DNA from: an uncultured Cryomorphaceae bacterium | GTDB taxonomy: Bacteria; Bacteroidota; Bacteroidia; Flavobacteriales; Schleiferiaceae | Length of the DNA stretch: 7,663 bases | Assembly: GCA_937900215.1 (NCBI GenBank) | Contig: CALCFH010000429.1 | Span: forward strand, 1-7,663 | Direction: 5' to 3' | Shown here: one piece after another, positions 1-6,629 of the stretch | How positions within the stretch are numbered: position 1 is the stretch's first letter | Layout of the letters: each line of letters opens with the position of its first letter | Notes under the pieces: generated by a model | Database searches by the model: none | Told to the model about the DNA's origin: nothing | The model's input: only the letters and a program-made list of their open reading frames with translations | Program-made: the position numbers and the translations under genes

Positions 1-3000
1 GCAATTGTTCTGGATTTTCTTGGTCAAGGTACGCCATGTTTGGTTTGGTCCAATTCTTTGAATTTTACCCAAAACTCCTCAATTCAATATTTAGAATTAA
101 CCAACGGTATCAAACCCAGGCTCCTTAACTCCCTTGAAAATGGATTGGGCAAAGAAGAGCAGATTATATATGGTTATTCAGGCAAGCATTATTTGGAAGC
201 AAAAAGAACTAGCAATCCATGGATTTCAAAAATACCATCTCACTTTACGGTGGCGGATAAAAATATCGTCATCGACAATATAACCAACACTCGTTTTACT
301 ACTCAATTTAAATACTATGATGGTCATTATGATGGAATTGAGAGGTCTTTTGTGTCATTCGGTCTAGTAGAACAATATGACACCGAACTTTTTGAAAACG
401 CTTCCTACACACATGAAAAGAACTATACCCAACCGAGTTGCACAAGAACATGGATTCACAATGGCATTTTTGGTTGGGATAGAAAGCTAGTAAAACAATT
501 TTATAATAAAGACCTAAAGCATCAAATATTAAATGCTCAAACATTTGAAAATACAGACGCTCTCGGATCAGAAGATTTTCAACAGGGATATAGAAATCTG
601 GCAGGTAAAATTATTCGTCAGGAAATATATGCCACTTCTCCCGAAGGCAAGTTGGCAGAGCATCCTTATCAAGTTTCTCAAAATTCATATAGAATTAGAA
701 AACTACAGCCCAAAAATAAAAAGTTCGATTCTTCTTTTTTTAGTTACCAGTCTGAAGCATTAAGTCATACCTACGATCAACAAGCAAATGATCCAAAAAT
801 CAATCACCATTTTTCAGTATTTGTTAACGAATATGGCGATATTGAAAAAAGTCTGAATGTTGCTTATGCAAGAAGAAACTCAGCAATTGGAACTCATATC
901 GCTCAAAATAAAGATTATATTACCCTATCAAAGCAAAGTTTATTAAACAAAAACTCACTTGACGAATATCACACCGGTATTCTCTTTGATGGTCAGGATT
1001 ATGAGGTCAATTTTATAAACAGAATTCCTGATGACATACTAAAACTAAAGGATATTCAATCGGCTTTTGATGGATTGGTGGCCAATGCCATTGCATTTGA
1101 CCAAGCTCTTTCCTCTGGAGGACCCACACAAGCGAAGCTTATTTCATGGGACAGAACCTTTTTCTGGAATAACAATTTTGATGATGTTTTACCTCTTGGT
1201 CAAACGGGCAATGTTATATTTGCCCATCACGAAGAGTCGGCTTGCTTTAACGACAACTTGATTAATCAGGCCTTCAATGGCAAGGTCACTCCAGCAATGC
1301 TCTCTGCCCCTGACGAGGGTAATTATATCAAAAAGGATGGCTACTGGTGGCAGCAAACAGCTCTTAATTACTTTCATGGTATTGATAGATTTTATAATCT
1401 CGTAAAGGTTGAGAGAGCAACAGGTAATGTTACAAGTTATAAATACGACTCTTACAATCTCAACATTATTGAAATCATTGATCCCTTGGGCAATATCACC
1501 AAAGGTGATATAGATTATAATATCGTTGAGCCCTTTAAATTGATCGATCAAAATGATAATGTATCAGAAGTCCTCTACGACCCATTAGGGGTAGCTGTTG
1601 TTTCATCACATCAGGGAACAGTGCTGGATGACACAAGTACTGTTCAGAAGTATGGCAATAACCTTATTGAGGATTACGCCAAAAGAAATGATGAAAGTTT
1701 TGATAATATCTTATCTAATCCGTCTATCTATTTACAACAATCGGATAGTTTTCTGTATTACGATTTTGATTGCTGGAGAATTGAAGGCAAACCACTCCGA
1801 AGCATTAGTTTAACACGTGAAAATCTGGTGAATGATGGTAAGGGTAATATTGATAACAGTTTCAATGTTCAAGTCGGCTTAGATTATCAAGACGGATACG
1901 GTCGTATAATTCAAAGCAAGCAAAAGGTAGAATCAGGCTTAGCCATTCAAAGAAAATTGGATGGCAGCGTAGACATTGATGCAGTTGGTGAACCGATACT
2001 TTCGCAGAGTAATGAAAGATGGCTTGTATCAGGGCATGTCGTTTATAACAACAAGATTCAACCAGTGCGGCAGTTTGAACCTTTCTTCTCTAGCTTAGGC
2101 GAGTTTGAGAATGATGCAGTACTTGAAACCTATGGTGTTTCTGCTCAATTATACTATGATGCAGTTGGTAGGAATTATCGTACTGATTTTCCAAATAGTA
2201 CTTTTACCGAAATAAGATTTACTCCTTGGGAAATTTCCTCATACGATCAAAACGATACAGTTGATCGATCCCTATACAAAACATTTAGAGAAATATTGCC
2301 TAACAATACACCAGAGCGAATGGCTTTGGATAAAAGTTTGGCACATAAAGAGACGCCTGCTGTAGTAAAATTTGATCCCTTAGGAAGAGAAATAGTAAGC
2401 ATCGAGAACAATAATGACGGTACCCAAAGGAAAATTGAAAATAGATTTGACATTAATGGAAACATAGCAGAAATAATAGATGCCAGAGACCTTAAAGCGT
2501 TTGAGTACAAACTTGACATGTTGGGCAGGCAACTGTATGAAAACAGCATCGATGCCGGAGAAAAATGGGCGTTTCACAATAATCTTGACCAAACCATACA
2601 TCTTTGGGACGGCAGAAATATTCATCAAAGAACACGATATGACCACTTGGATCGTGTTATCACCGTACATGTTGATGGGGCATTGAGCTTAAATCAAATT
2701 ACCGAACGCTTTATATATGGCGAAGATGTTTCTGTTGTGCAGGCCAAGACGAAGAACCTAAGAGGGCAATTGGTCATTCATTATGACCAAGCTGGCATTC
2801 AGGAATTAAAACTTGCAGCACCGGGCGGAATCCCACTTGTTGCAGAACGAAAGCTATTGAATCAATTCATTTCTGAGCCAGATTGGAGCAATCCTGCAAC
2901 GGTTGTTCTTGCACCAGATACCTACATTTCGAAATATACCTACGATGCATTGGGTCGCCCAATTCAACAAGAACTTCCTGACAATACCACTCGGAAATTT

Positions 3001-5952
3001 GTTTTTAACCAAGGAGGTGGTGTTCAAAAAGTTTTGGTTTCTACGGCTGACGGAGTGATGAATGAAGTGGAAGTACTTAAAAACACATCCTATGATGCCA
3101 AAGGATTGCGACAAACTGCATTATTGGGAAATGATGTAGAAACGGCTTATACCTACGACACCGAAACTTTCCGCATGAAGCGGCTCCGTTCAAGAAAAGT
3201 ATCTGGTACACCACGAACCTATCAGGACATTCATTATACCTACGACCCTGTAGGAAACCTGATACATTTGGTTGATGAAGCCCAGCAGCCAGCTTCACCT
3301 AATCCGCATGTACTCGAAGGGCTTAATGTATCTGCACATTCAGAATATGATTACGATGCCCTCTATCAGCTTAAATCCGCCAATGGAAGAGTACATCAGG
3401 CACTATTACAAAACGATTATGGAGACCGCAGCAGGGAAGCAGGCGTACCACTTAACTGGGGCAAAGGCACCCGACACATTACATTAAACAACGGAGCAAC
3501 CATTGAACGATACACCCGAACTTATGAATATGATGTAGCAGGTAATATTAAATCCATTCGCCACAATGGTGTCACTCAAAACTGGACCAAACAGATATGG
3601 ACCTCAGCATCTTCCAATCGCTCCTTACCGTTACTTGATCCGAACGGCATTGCTGTAACCACACCTGAAAGTCGTTTTGATGCTAACGGGAATTGCATTT
3701 ATATGCCGCATTTGCGAAGCTTAGAATGGAACTACCGCAACAATATTTCAAAAGCTGTAGTAATAGACCGATCTGCACAAGGTAACCCGAATGATGAGGA
3801 ATATTACGTATATGGTGGCGATGGCATGCGGGTAAGGAAAATAACCCAAAGAGTAGTAGATGTAGCCAATAATACCATAGAGCTTACTGAAAAAATATAC
3901 TTAGACGGATGTGAGATAAAACGAATTACTCGAGGAGGAGTCGAAATCATCAAACGATTCACTTCCCAAATCTCTGATGGCACAAATAACCTGGCGTTGA
4001 TTCATTCCTGGGAAACAGATGCACAAGCAAGGGAAACAGATGACATCAACCAAAAGAAAATACATTACCAACTGCCCAACCACTTAGGTTCTGCATCTTT
4101 GGAATTGGATGAAAACGGGGACGTAATTACGTATGAAGAATATTTTCCTTTTGGTGGCACTTCTTTTATTGCAGGCAGAAACAAACGAGATATTGACTTG
4201 AAAGACTATAGGTATTCAGGCAAGGAAAGAGATGACTTTACCGGCTTGTATTACTTCGGCTATCGCTACTATGCCCATTGGATAGGCGGATGGATAAATC
4301 CTGACCCTATAGGGCCAGAAGATTCTGAGAATTTGTATCTCTATGTACATAACAACCCGATCAATTTGGTGGATCCGAATGGGTTGCAGAGTACTGAAAT
4401 TCCAGAAACCGATGTACCTACTTCTGGTTCTTATAATGACATAACAGACGAACAAAGAAGATTACTTCGAGAAAGAAGTATAGAAGCTAGGTCGACACTT
4501 ACAAACGAATTAAGTGGCCCGTTAACTACGCATTTTGGCAGTGGACATTTTGCATGGCACACTTCAGACGGTAAATGGATATGGATTCATGGGGCTGAAC
4601 CAGAAGTTGGAGAAGGGGAAATTGGTCCTTCAATAGATGAAGGAGGTGATGTTTGTGAATCCTTAGATTCAAGTGAAGAACCTACTTGTTCCTCAAGCGA
4701 ATCCGAAGTAGACCAAACTTTAGATGAAAGCTTCACTCCTGGCCCAAATTCATCTTCAACAGAAGACGATACAAATATGTCGATTGAGCCAACTACAGAA
4801 TGTAATAGCAGCCCATGTGAGGGAGAAGAAAATAATATTGATGGGTTAAACGCAGAAGGTGGTGATATAAATGAAGTTTATGTCATACGAATAATTATAC
4901 AGGAAGGAGCCCGACCGACAGCAGGAAGCGTTGATCAGGTTGCCCGTGGCAGGGTAGGGAGCCCAAGGACATTTACACCAGGGGAGCCTTTACAAGGACC
5001 ATATAACCTTTGGTCTAACGAGCCAGGAGGAGGATTATTGGATGCAGCAAATAGGCCAGGTTATATCATGGAAGATACTATTTTGGAAGATGTTGCCGAA
5101 GCAACGGCACGAAGGCTGGGATATAGTGGTGGTCGATATGACCCGCAATTAGATTTTAGAAATCCAAATTTTAATCAGGCCCATTTTAATGAGATTTGGA
5201 ATCCAACTTCCGATTCTCTGGCATTACGGTCAGGAGCATCTATGACCCCCGTTACATCAAACGGACTTGAACCATGGAGAACCCCACCACATGGCAACCC
5301 ATCTGGCACTGTTCAAATGTCAAGAGAAATTCCACGAATAAATTTAGCTGGAGGGCTAATGGGGCAATTTGCAAAGGTTTCAGGAATAATTACAATTGTG
5401 GTTTCCAATGATATTGATAACCCATATGTACGAACAATTGGAATGACTTCAGGAGCTGTCGAATTTGTAGGTGGTTCAGCATACTTGCTTGGTGCGGCCG
5501 ATCTTGGTGGTGGTTATTTTGGTGCAAATGGTGCTACAAGGTTAATGTCATTTGGAAGTGGGGCCGTCAGGGTAGGTGGTGGAGTTGGAATGATTGTTCT
5601 ATCAGGTTATTCAGGGGTTCAGCATTTTCAACAAGGCGAATATGGCCTATTGGTAGCGGATTCTGCTGGTGTCGGACTTGGTGGTATGATATTGACTAAT
5701 ACAGCTTCGGGGCCAGCAGTAGCTGTTACAGGCACTGCTATTATTGCAAATTATGCTGGTGATTATGTTGAATCTAGAGTGACTCCTGAATATGGAAGAC
5801 CAGCTGGAATTACAGCAGGGACAGGAGTAGGATTGGGAATAGGTGCATTTGTTGGAGGAGGTTTAGTCGCATTCGGTTTAGTATCTAATCCAGTTGGCTG
5901 GGGAATTCTTGCAGTTGGCGGAATAGCCGGTTTTATAGGAGCAGTTTGGTAA
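1..5952 (+). CDS. TcB-TcC fusion (SpvB/TcdB middle domains, RHS shell, C-terminal toxin), 5' partial
   Basis: Fused B and C subunits of a Tc toxin, expected to form a hollow RHS/YD shell that encloses its own cleaved C-terminal toxin and docks on a TcA channel. The frame is open from base 1, so the start lies upstream; the TTG at 40 is internal. Numbering from base 1, residues 5-17 (DFLGQGTPCLVWS) match the end of the SpvB-like region. TcdB_toxin_midN follows at about 20-135 (YDGHYDGIE, FGLVEQYDTE) and midC at about 185-330. The Tc-type block YDPLG lies near 527, and RWLVSGHVVYNNK begins at 673. YD repeats such as YTYDALGRP and YTYDPVGN continue to about 1330, and the RHS core ends in DPNGL at 1458-1462. 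The 521 residues after it are the variable cargo. Related proteins have several hundred more N-terminal residues, so that part is missing here. It stops 20 bases before the next gene, so an operon is likely. The family call is firm; the toxic activity is unknown. Confidence 0.93.
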   Translation, partial: AIVLDFLGQGTPCLVWSNSLNFTQNSSIQYLELTNGIKPRLLNSLENGLGKEEQIIYGYSGKHYLEAKRTSNPWISKIPSHFTVADKNIVIDNITNTRFTTQFKYYDGHYDGIERSFVSFGLVEQYDTELFENASYTHEKNYTQPSCTRTWIHNGIFGWDRKLVKQFYNKDLKHQILNAQTFENTDALGSEDFQQGYRNLAGKIIRQEIYATSPEGKLAEHPYQVSQNSYRIRKLQPKNKKFDSSFFSYQSEALSHTYDQQANDPKINHHFSVFVNEYGDIEKSLNVAYARRNSAIGTHIAQNKDYITLSKQSLLNKNSLDEYHTGILFDGQDYEVNFINRIPDDILKLKDIQSAFDGLVANAIAFDQALSSGGPTQAKLISWDRTFFWNNNFDDVLPLGQTGNVIFAHHEESACFNDNLINQAFNGKVTPAMLSAPDEGNYIKKDGYWWQQTALNYFHGIDRFYNLVKVERATGNVTSYKYDSYNLNIIEIIDPLGNITKGDIDYNIVEPFKLIDQNDNVSEVLYDPLGVAVVSSHQGTVLDDTSTVQKYGNNLIEDYAKRNDESFDNILSNPSIYLQQSDSFLYYDFDCWRIEGKPLRSISLTRENLVNDGKGNIDNSFNVQVGLDYQDGYGRIIQSKQKVESGLAIQRKLDGSVDIDAVGEPILSQSNERWLVSGHVVYNNKIQPVRQFEPFFSSLGEFENDAVLETYGVSAQLYYDAVGRNYRTDFPNSTFTEIRFTPWEISSYDQNDTVDRSLYKTFREILPNNTPERMALDKSLAHKETPAVVKFDPLGREIVSIENNNDGTQRKIENRFDINGNIAEIIDARDLKAFEYKLDMLGRQLYENSIDAGEKWAFHNNLDQTIHLWDGRNIHQRTRYDHLDRVITVHVDGALSLNQITERFIYGEDVSVVQAKTKNLRGQLVIHYDQAGIQELKLAAPGGIPLVAERKLLNQFISEPDWSNPATVVLAPDTYISKYTYDALGRPIQQELPDNTTRKFVFNQGGGVQKVLVSTADGVMNEVEVLKNTSYDAKGLRQTALLGNDVETAYTYDTETFRMKRLRSRKVSGTPRTYQDIHYTYDPVGNLIHLVDEAQQPASPNPHVLEGLNVSAHSEYDYDALYQLKSANGRVHQALLQNDYGDRSREAGVPLNWGKGTRHITLNNGATIERYTRTYEYDVAGNIKSIRHNGVTQNWTKQIWTSASSNRSLPLLDPNGIAVTTPESRFDANGNCIYMPHLRSLEWNYRNNISKAVVIDRSAQGNPNDEEYYVYGGDGMRVRKITQRVVDVANNTIELTEKIYLDGCEIKRITRGGVEIIKRFTSQISDGTNNLALIHSWETDAQARETDDINQKKIHYQLPNHLGSASLELDENGDVITYEEYFPFGGTSFIAGRNKRDIDLKDYRYSGKERDDFTGLYYFGYRYYAHWIGGWINPDPIGPEDSENLYLYVHNNPINLVDPNGLQSTEIPETDVPTSGSYNDITDEQRRLLRERSIEARSTLTNELSGPLTTHFGSGHFAWHTSDGKWIWIHGAEPEVGEGEIGPSIDEGGDVCESLDSSEEPTCSSSESEVDQTLDESFTPGPNSSSTEDDTNMSIEPTTECNSSPCEGEENNIDGLNAEGGDINEVYVIRIIIQEGARPTAGSVDQVARGRVGSPRTFTPGEPLQGPYNLWSNEPGGGLLDAANRPGYIMEDTILEDVAEATARRLGYSGGRYDPQLDFRNPNFNQAHFNEIWNPTSDSLALRSGASMTPVTSNGLEPWRTPPHGNPSGTVQMSREIPRINLAGGLMGQFAKVSGIITIVVSNDIDNPYVRTIGMTSGAVEFVGGSAYLLGAADLGGGYFGANGATRLMSFGSGAVRVGGGVGMIVLSGYSGVQHFQQGEYGLLVADSAGVGLGGMILTNTASGPAVAVTGTAIIANYAGDYVESRVTPEYGRPAGITAGTGVGLGIGAFVGGGLVAFGLVSNPVGWGILAVGGIAGFIGAVW
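49..405 (+). other. TcdB_toxin_midN domain region of the B/C fusion
   Basis: Residues about 17-135 carry the pattern of the TcB middle domain that follows the SpvB region. A strand-rich segment with GIKPRLLNSLENGLG and PWISKIPSHFTV leads into YYDGHYDGIERSF and FGLVEQYDTELFEN, the most recognisable signature. In solved Tc structures this region belongs to the TcB part of the shell, next to the propeller that binds TcA. Boundaries are approximate because they were set by eye. Confidence 0.8.
553..1000 (+). other. TcdB_toxin_midC domain region of the B/C fusion
   Basis: Residues about 185-333 match the second TcB middle domain. GKIIRQEIYA is followed by AEHPYQVSQNSYRIRKLQP, then a segment ending in EYGDIEKSLNVAYARR. 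The block with LPLGQTGNVIFAHHEESACF, VTPAMLSAPDEGNY and DGYWWQ at about 396-450 lies downstream and is also typical of TcB proteins. Boundaries are approximate. Confidence 0.75.
4120..4386 (+). other. RHS repeat-associated core with aspartyl self-cleavage site
   Basis: This is the conserved core that closes the TcC shell and cuts off the C-terminal toxin. YRYSGKERDDFTGLYYFGYR begins at 4210, PDPIG lies at 4300-4314, and DPNGL at 4372-4386 marks the expected cut after Leu (residue 1462). An Arg (4264-4266) and two Asp (4303-4305 and 4372-4374) are spaced 13 and 23 residues apart. From memory, this is the spacing of the residues needed for cleavage in the Yersinia entomophaga C subunit (R650, D663, D686), so cleavage is probably retained. 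Two differences from the common core are visible: IGGW where IGRW is usual, and DPIGP where DPIGL is usual. Confidence 0.85.
4597..4887 (+). other. Acidic Ser/Thr-rich linker with no Lys, Arg or His
   Basis: Residues 1533-1629 are 97 residues with 28 Asp/Glu and no basic residue. They are rich in Ser, Thr, Gly and Asn and contain four Cys (4654-4656, 4687-4689, 4801-4803 and 4816-4818). Such composition is typical of a disordered linker. It joins the leader after the cleavage site to the candidate toxin domain, and the first basic residue after it is the Arg at 4888. Confidence 0.75.
4888..5343 (+). other. Candidate toxin domain, family not recognised
   Basis: Residues 1630-1781 have the mixed composition of a folded globular domain, between a disordered-looking linker and a hydrophobic tail. 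Landmarks are a Trp in NLWSN (5011-5013), PGYIMEDT ending at 5079, GGRYDP, the Trp in FNEIWN (5197-5199), SLALRSGAS and a final SREIPRI ending at 5340. The order W, then L/M-E-x-T, then W-x-x-x-S-x-x-x-A-x-x-x-G, then E-x-P loosely recalls a class of RHS C-terminal toxins known to me only by pattern. That is a weak inference and gives no activity or catalytic residues. Confidence 0.4.
5344..5949 (+). other. Glycine-rich hydrophobic C-terminal tail, possible membrane-active segment
   Basis: Residues 1782-1983 are about one quarter glycine, with many GxxxG spacings, very few charges and a single Lys. The last part, from 5818, has two hydrophobic stretches separated by a SNPVG turn and ends in GGIAGFIGAVW, like a helical hairpin. 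Similar glycine-zipper tails follow toxin domains in other RHS proteins, as far as I recall. The tail could insert into a membrane, or could help pack the cargo in the shell. Confidence 0.5.
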
Positions 5953-5972
5953 AATTAAAATGATAAAAAGAT

Positions 5973-6593
5973 ATGATACCAACATTCACATCTATCCTCA
6001 GCACCGCCAAAGACCTTGAAAGTCTTTTCGGATCGGTAAAATATAAGCTACTCAATAACCCTACAGAGGCTTCTGTAAAGCTGGCCGAAGTGTTGGGAGA
6101 GTTGAGTCTTATTCTTGAATTTGTAGAAAAGGAAACGGTACGATACTTAGAGATTTATTTTCTGGATGATAAGAGCAATTTTATTCAATGCCGGTCAGCT
6201 TTGCTTTCGCTTGAAAGTGGCTATGTAACAATCAAAGGTTATGAAGCTCGGGGACATTGCCATAAGATAACCAATATCTATGAAAAATACCTTGATAGAT
6301 GGTTTAGCAAGGTGCTGGATGTGAATGAGGCACAACAAATCAAAGGGCTGTTTGAAAAAATGAATACTGCCGATGGCGATATGATAGAAGGTATCAAAGA
6401 GATTACCCGGTGGCTGAAGGATGAAGCTGAAGCGGTGCTTTTATTGGTAGATGAGGAGAAACTTTCAGAAGCCAATGAGAAAATAAAGTCTGCACGATTA
6501 CCTATTCAGCAGACCCGAAGGGAAATTGTGGAAGCATTGGCAGAGTTAAAATTACTTCAGGCAAGTTTTATTGTCTCATCACAAACCGTTTAA
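5973..6593 (+). CDS. Hypothetical helical protein between the TcB-TcC and TcA genes
   Basis: A 206-residue protein that I do not recognise. The start is well fixed: an in-frame TAA at 5964-5966 leaves the ATG at 5973 as the first possible start. There is no Shine-Dalgarno sequence, only an A-rich leader. The translation looks almost entirely alpha-helical, with regular Leu/Ile spacing and many Glu and Lys. It has no signal peptide and no clear membrane segment, so it is probably cytoplasmic. The most distinctive motif is ARGHCHK at about residues 92-98, followed by ITNIYEKYLDRWF. The C-terminal half (WLKDEAEAVLLLVDEEKL onward) looks like long coiled-coil helices. It begins 20 bases after the toxin stop and ends 36 bases before the TcA-like gene, so it is probably cotranscribed with both. 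Position suggests an immunity protein, chaperone or assembly factor, but nothing in the sequence shows which. That it is a real gene is well supported; its function is unknown. Confidence 0.85.
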   Translation: MIPTFTSILSTAKDLESLFGSVKYKLLNNPTEASVKLAEVLGELSLILEFVEKETVRYLEIYFLDDKSNFIQCRSALLSLESGYVTIKGYEARGHCHKITNIYEKYLDRWFSKVLDVNEAQQIKGLFEKMNTADGDMIEGIKEITRWLKDEAEAVLLLVDEEKLSEANEKIKSARLPIQQTRREIVEALAELKLLQASFIVSSQTV

Positions 6594-6629
6594 CATTAAA
6601 AATTTAAAAACATAAAAAAGTAAAATATT
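6594..6629 (+). other. Short AT-rich spacer before the TcA-like gene
   Basis: These 36 bases are almost all A and T and contain no hairpin that would act as a terminator. No Shine-Dalgarno sequence or recognisable promoter is visible. A-rich leaders like this are common in front of Bacteroidota genes, which fits readthrough from the gene upstream. Confidence 0.4.

Larger units (their letters stand above)
4387..5949 (+). other. 521-residue C-terminal variable (cargo) region of the B/C fusion
   Basis: Everything after the predicted self-cleavage point. In Tc toxins this part is the hypervariable toxic domain, held in the shell and pushed through the TcA channel. The usual length is about 250-300 residues, so this one is nearly twice as long. 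It has four visible parts: a polar leader (residues 1463-1532, with HFAWHTSDGKWIWIHG), an acidic stretch without basic residues (1533-1629), a mixed-composition candidate domain (1630-1781), and a Gly-rich hydrophobic tail (1782-1983). I do not recognise a named toxin family. The length and composition could mean that only part of it is true cargo. Confidence 0.7.

Noticed and set aside
40..42. TTG as the start of the large gene
   Set aside because: The same frame is open to base 1 and already encodes family sequence (DFLGQGTPCLVWS), so the gene starts upstream of the window.
1189..1551. Minus-strand open frame of 120 codons
   Set aside because: It lies wholly opposite the conserved TcdB middle region, and its translation has no recognisable pattern.
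2935..3246. Recurring DNA words such as tatacctacga
   Set aside because: They encode the TYD motif of YD repeats in one frame and are explained by the protein repeat; they are not a separate DNA repeat.
5960..6019. ATG at 5960 opening a short frame before the 206-residue gene
   Set aside because: It runs in another frame and stops after fewer than 20 codons, with no ribosome-binding site; it overlaps a well-supported gene.
6594..6629. Terminator or independent promoter between the second and third genes
   Set aside because: There is no hairpin and no recognisable promoter element in the 36 AT-rich bases, so readthrough is simpler.
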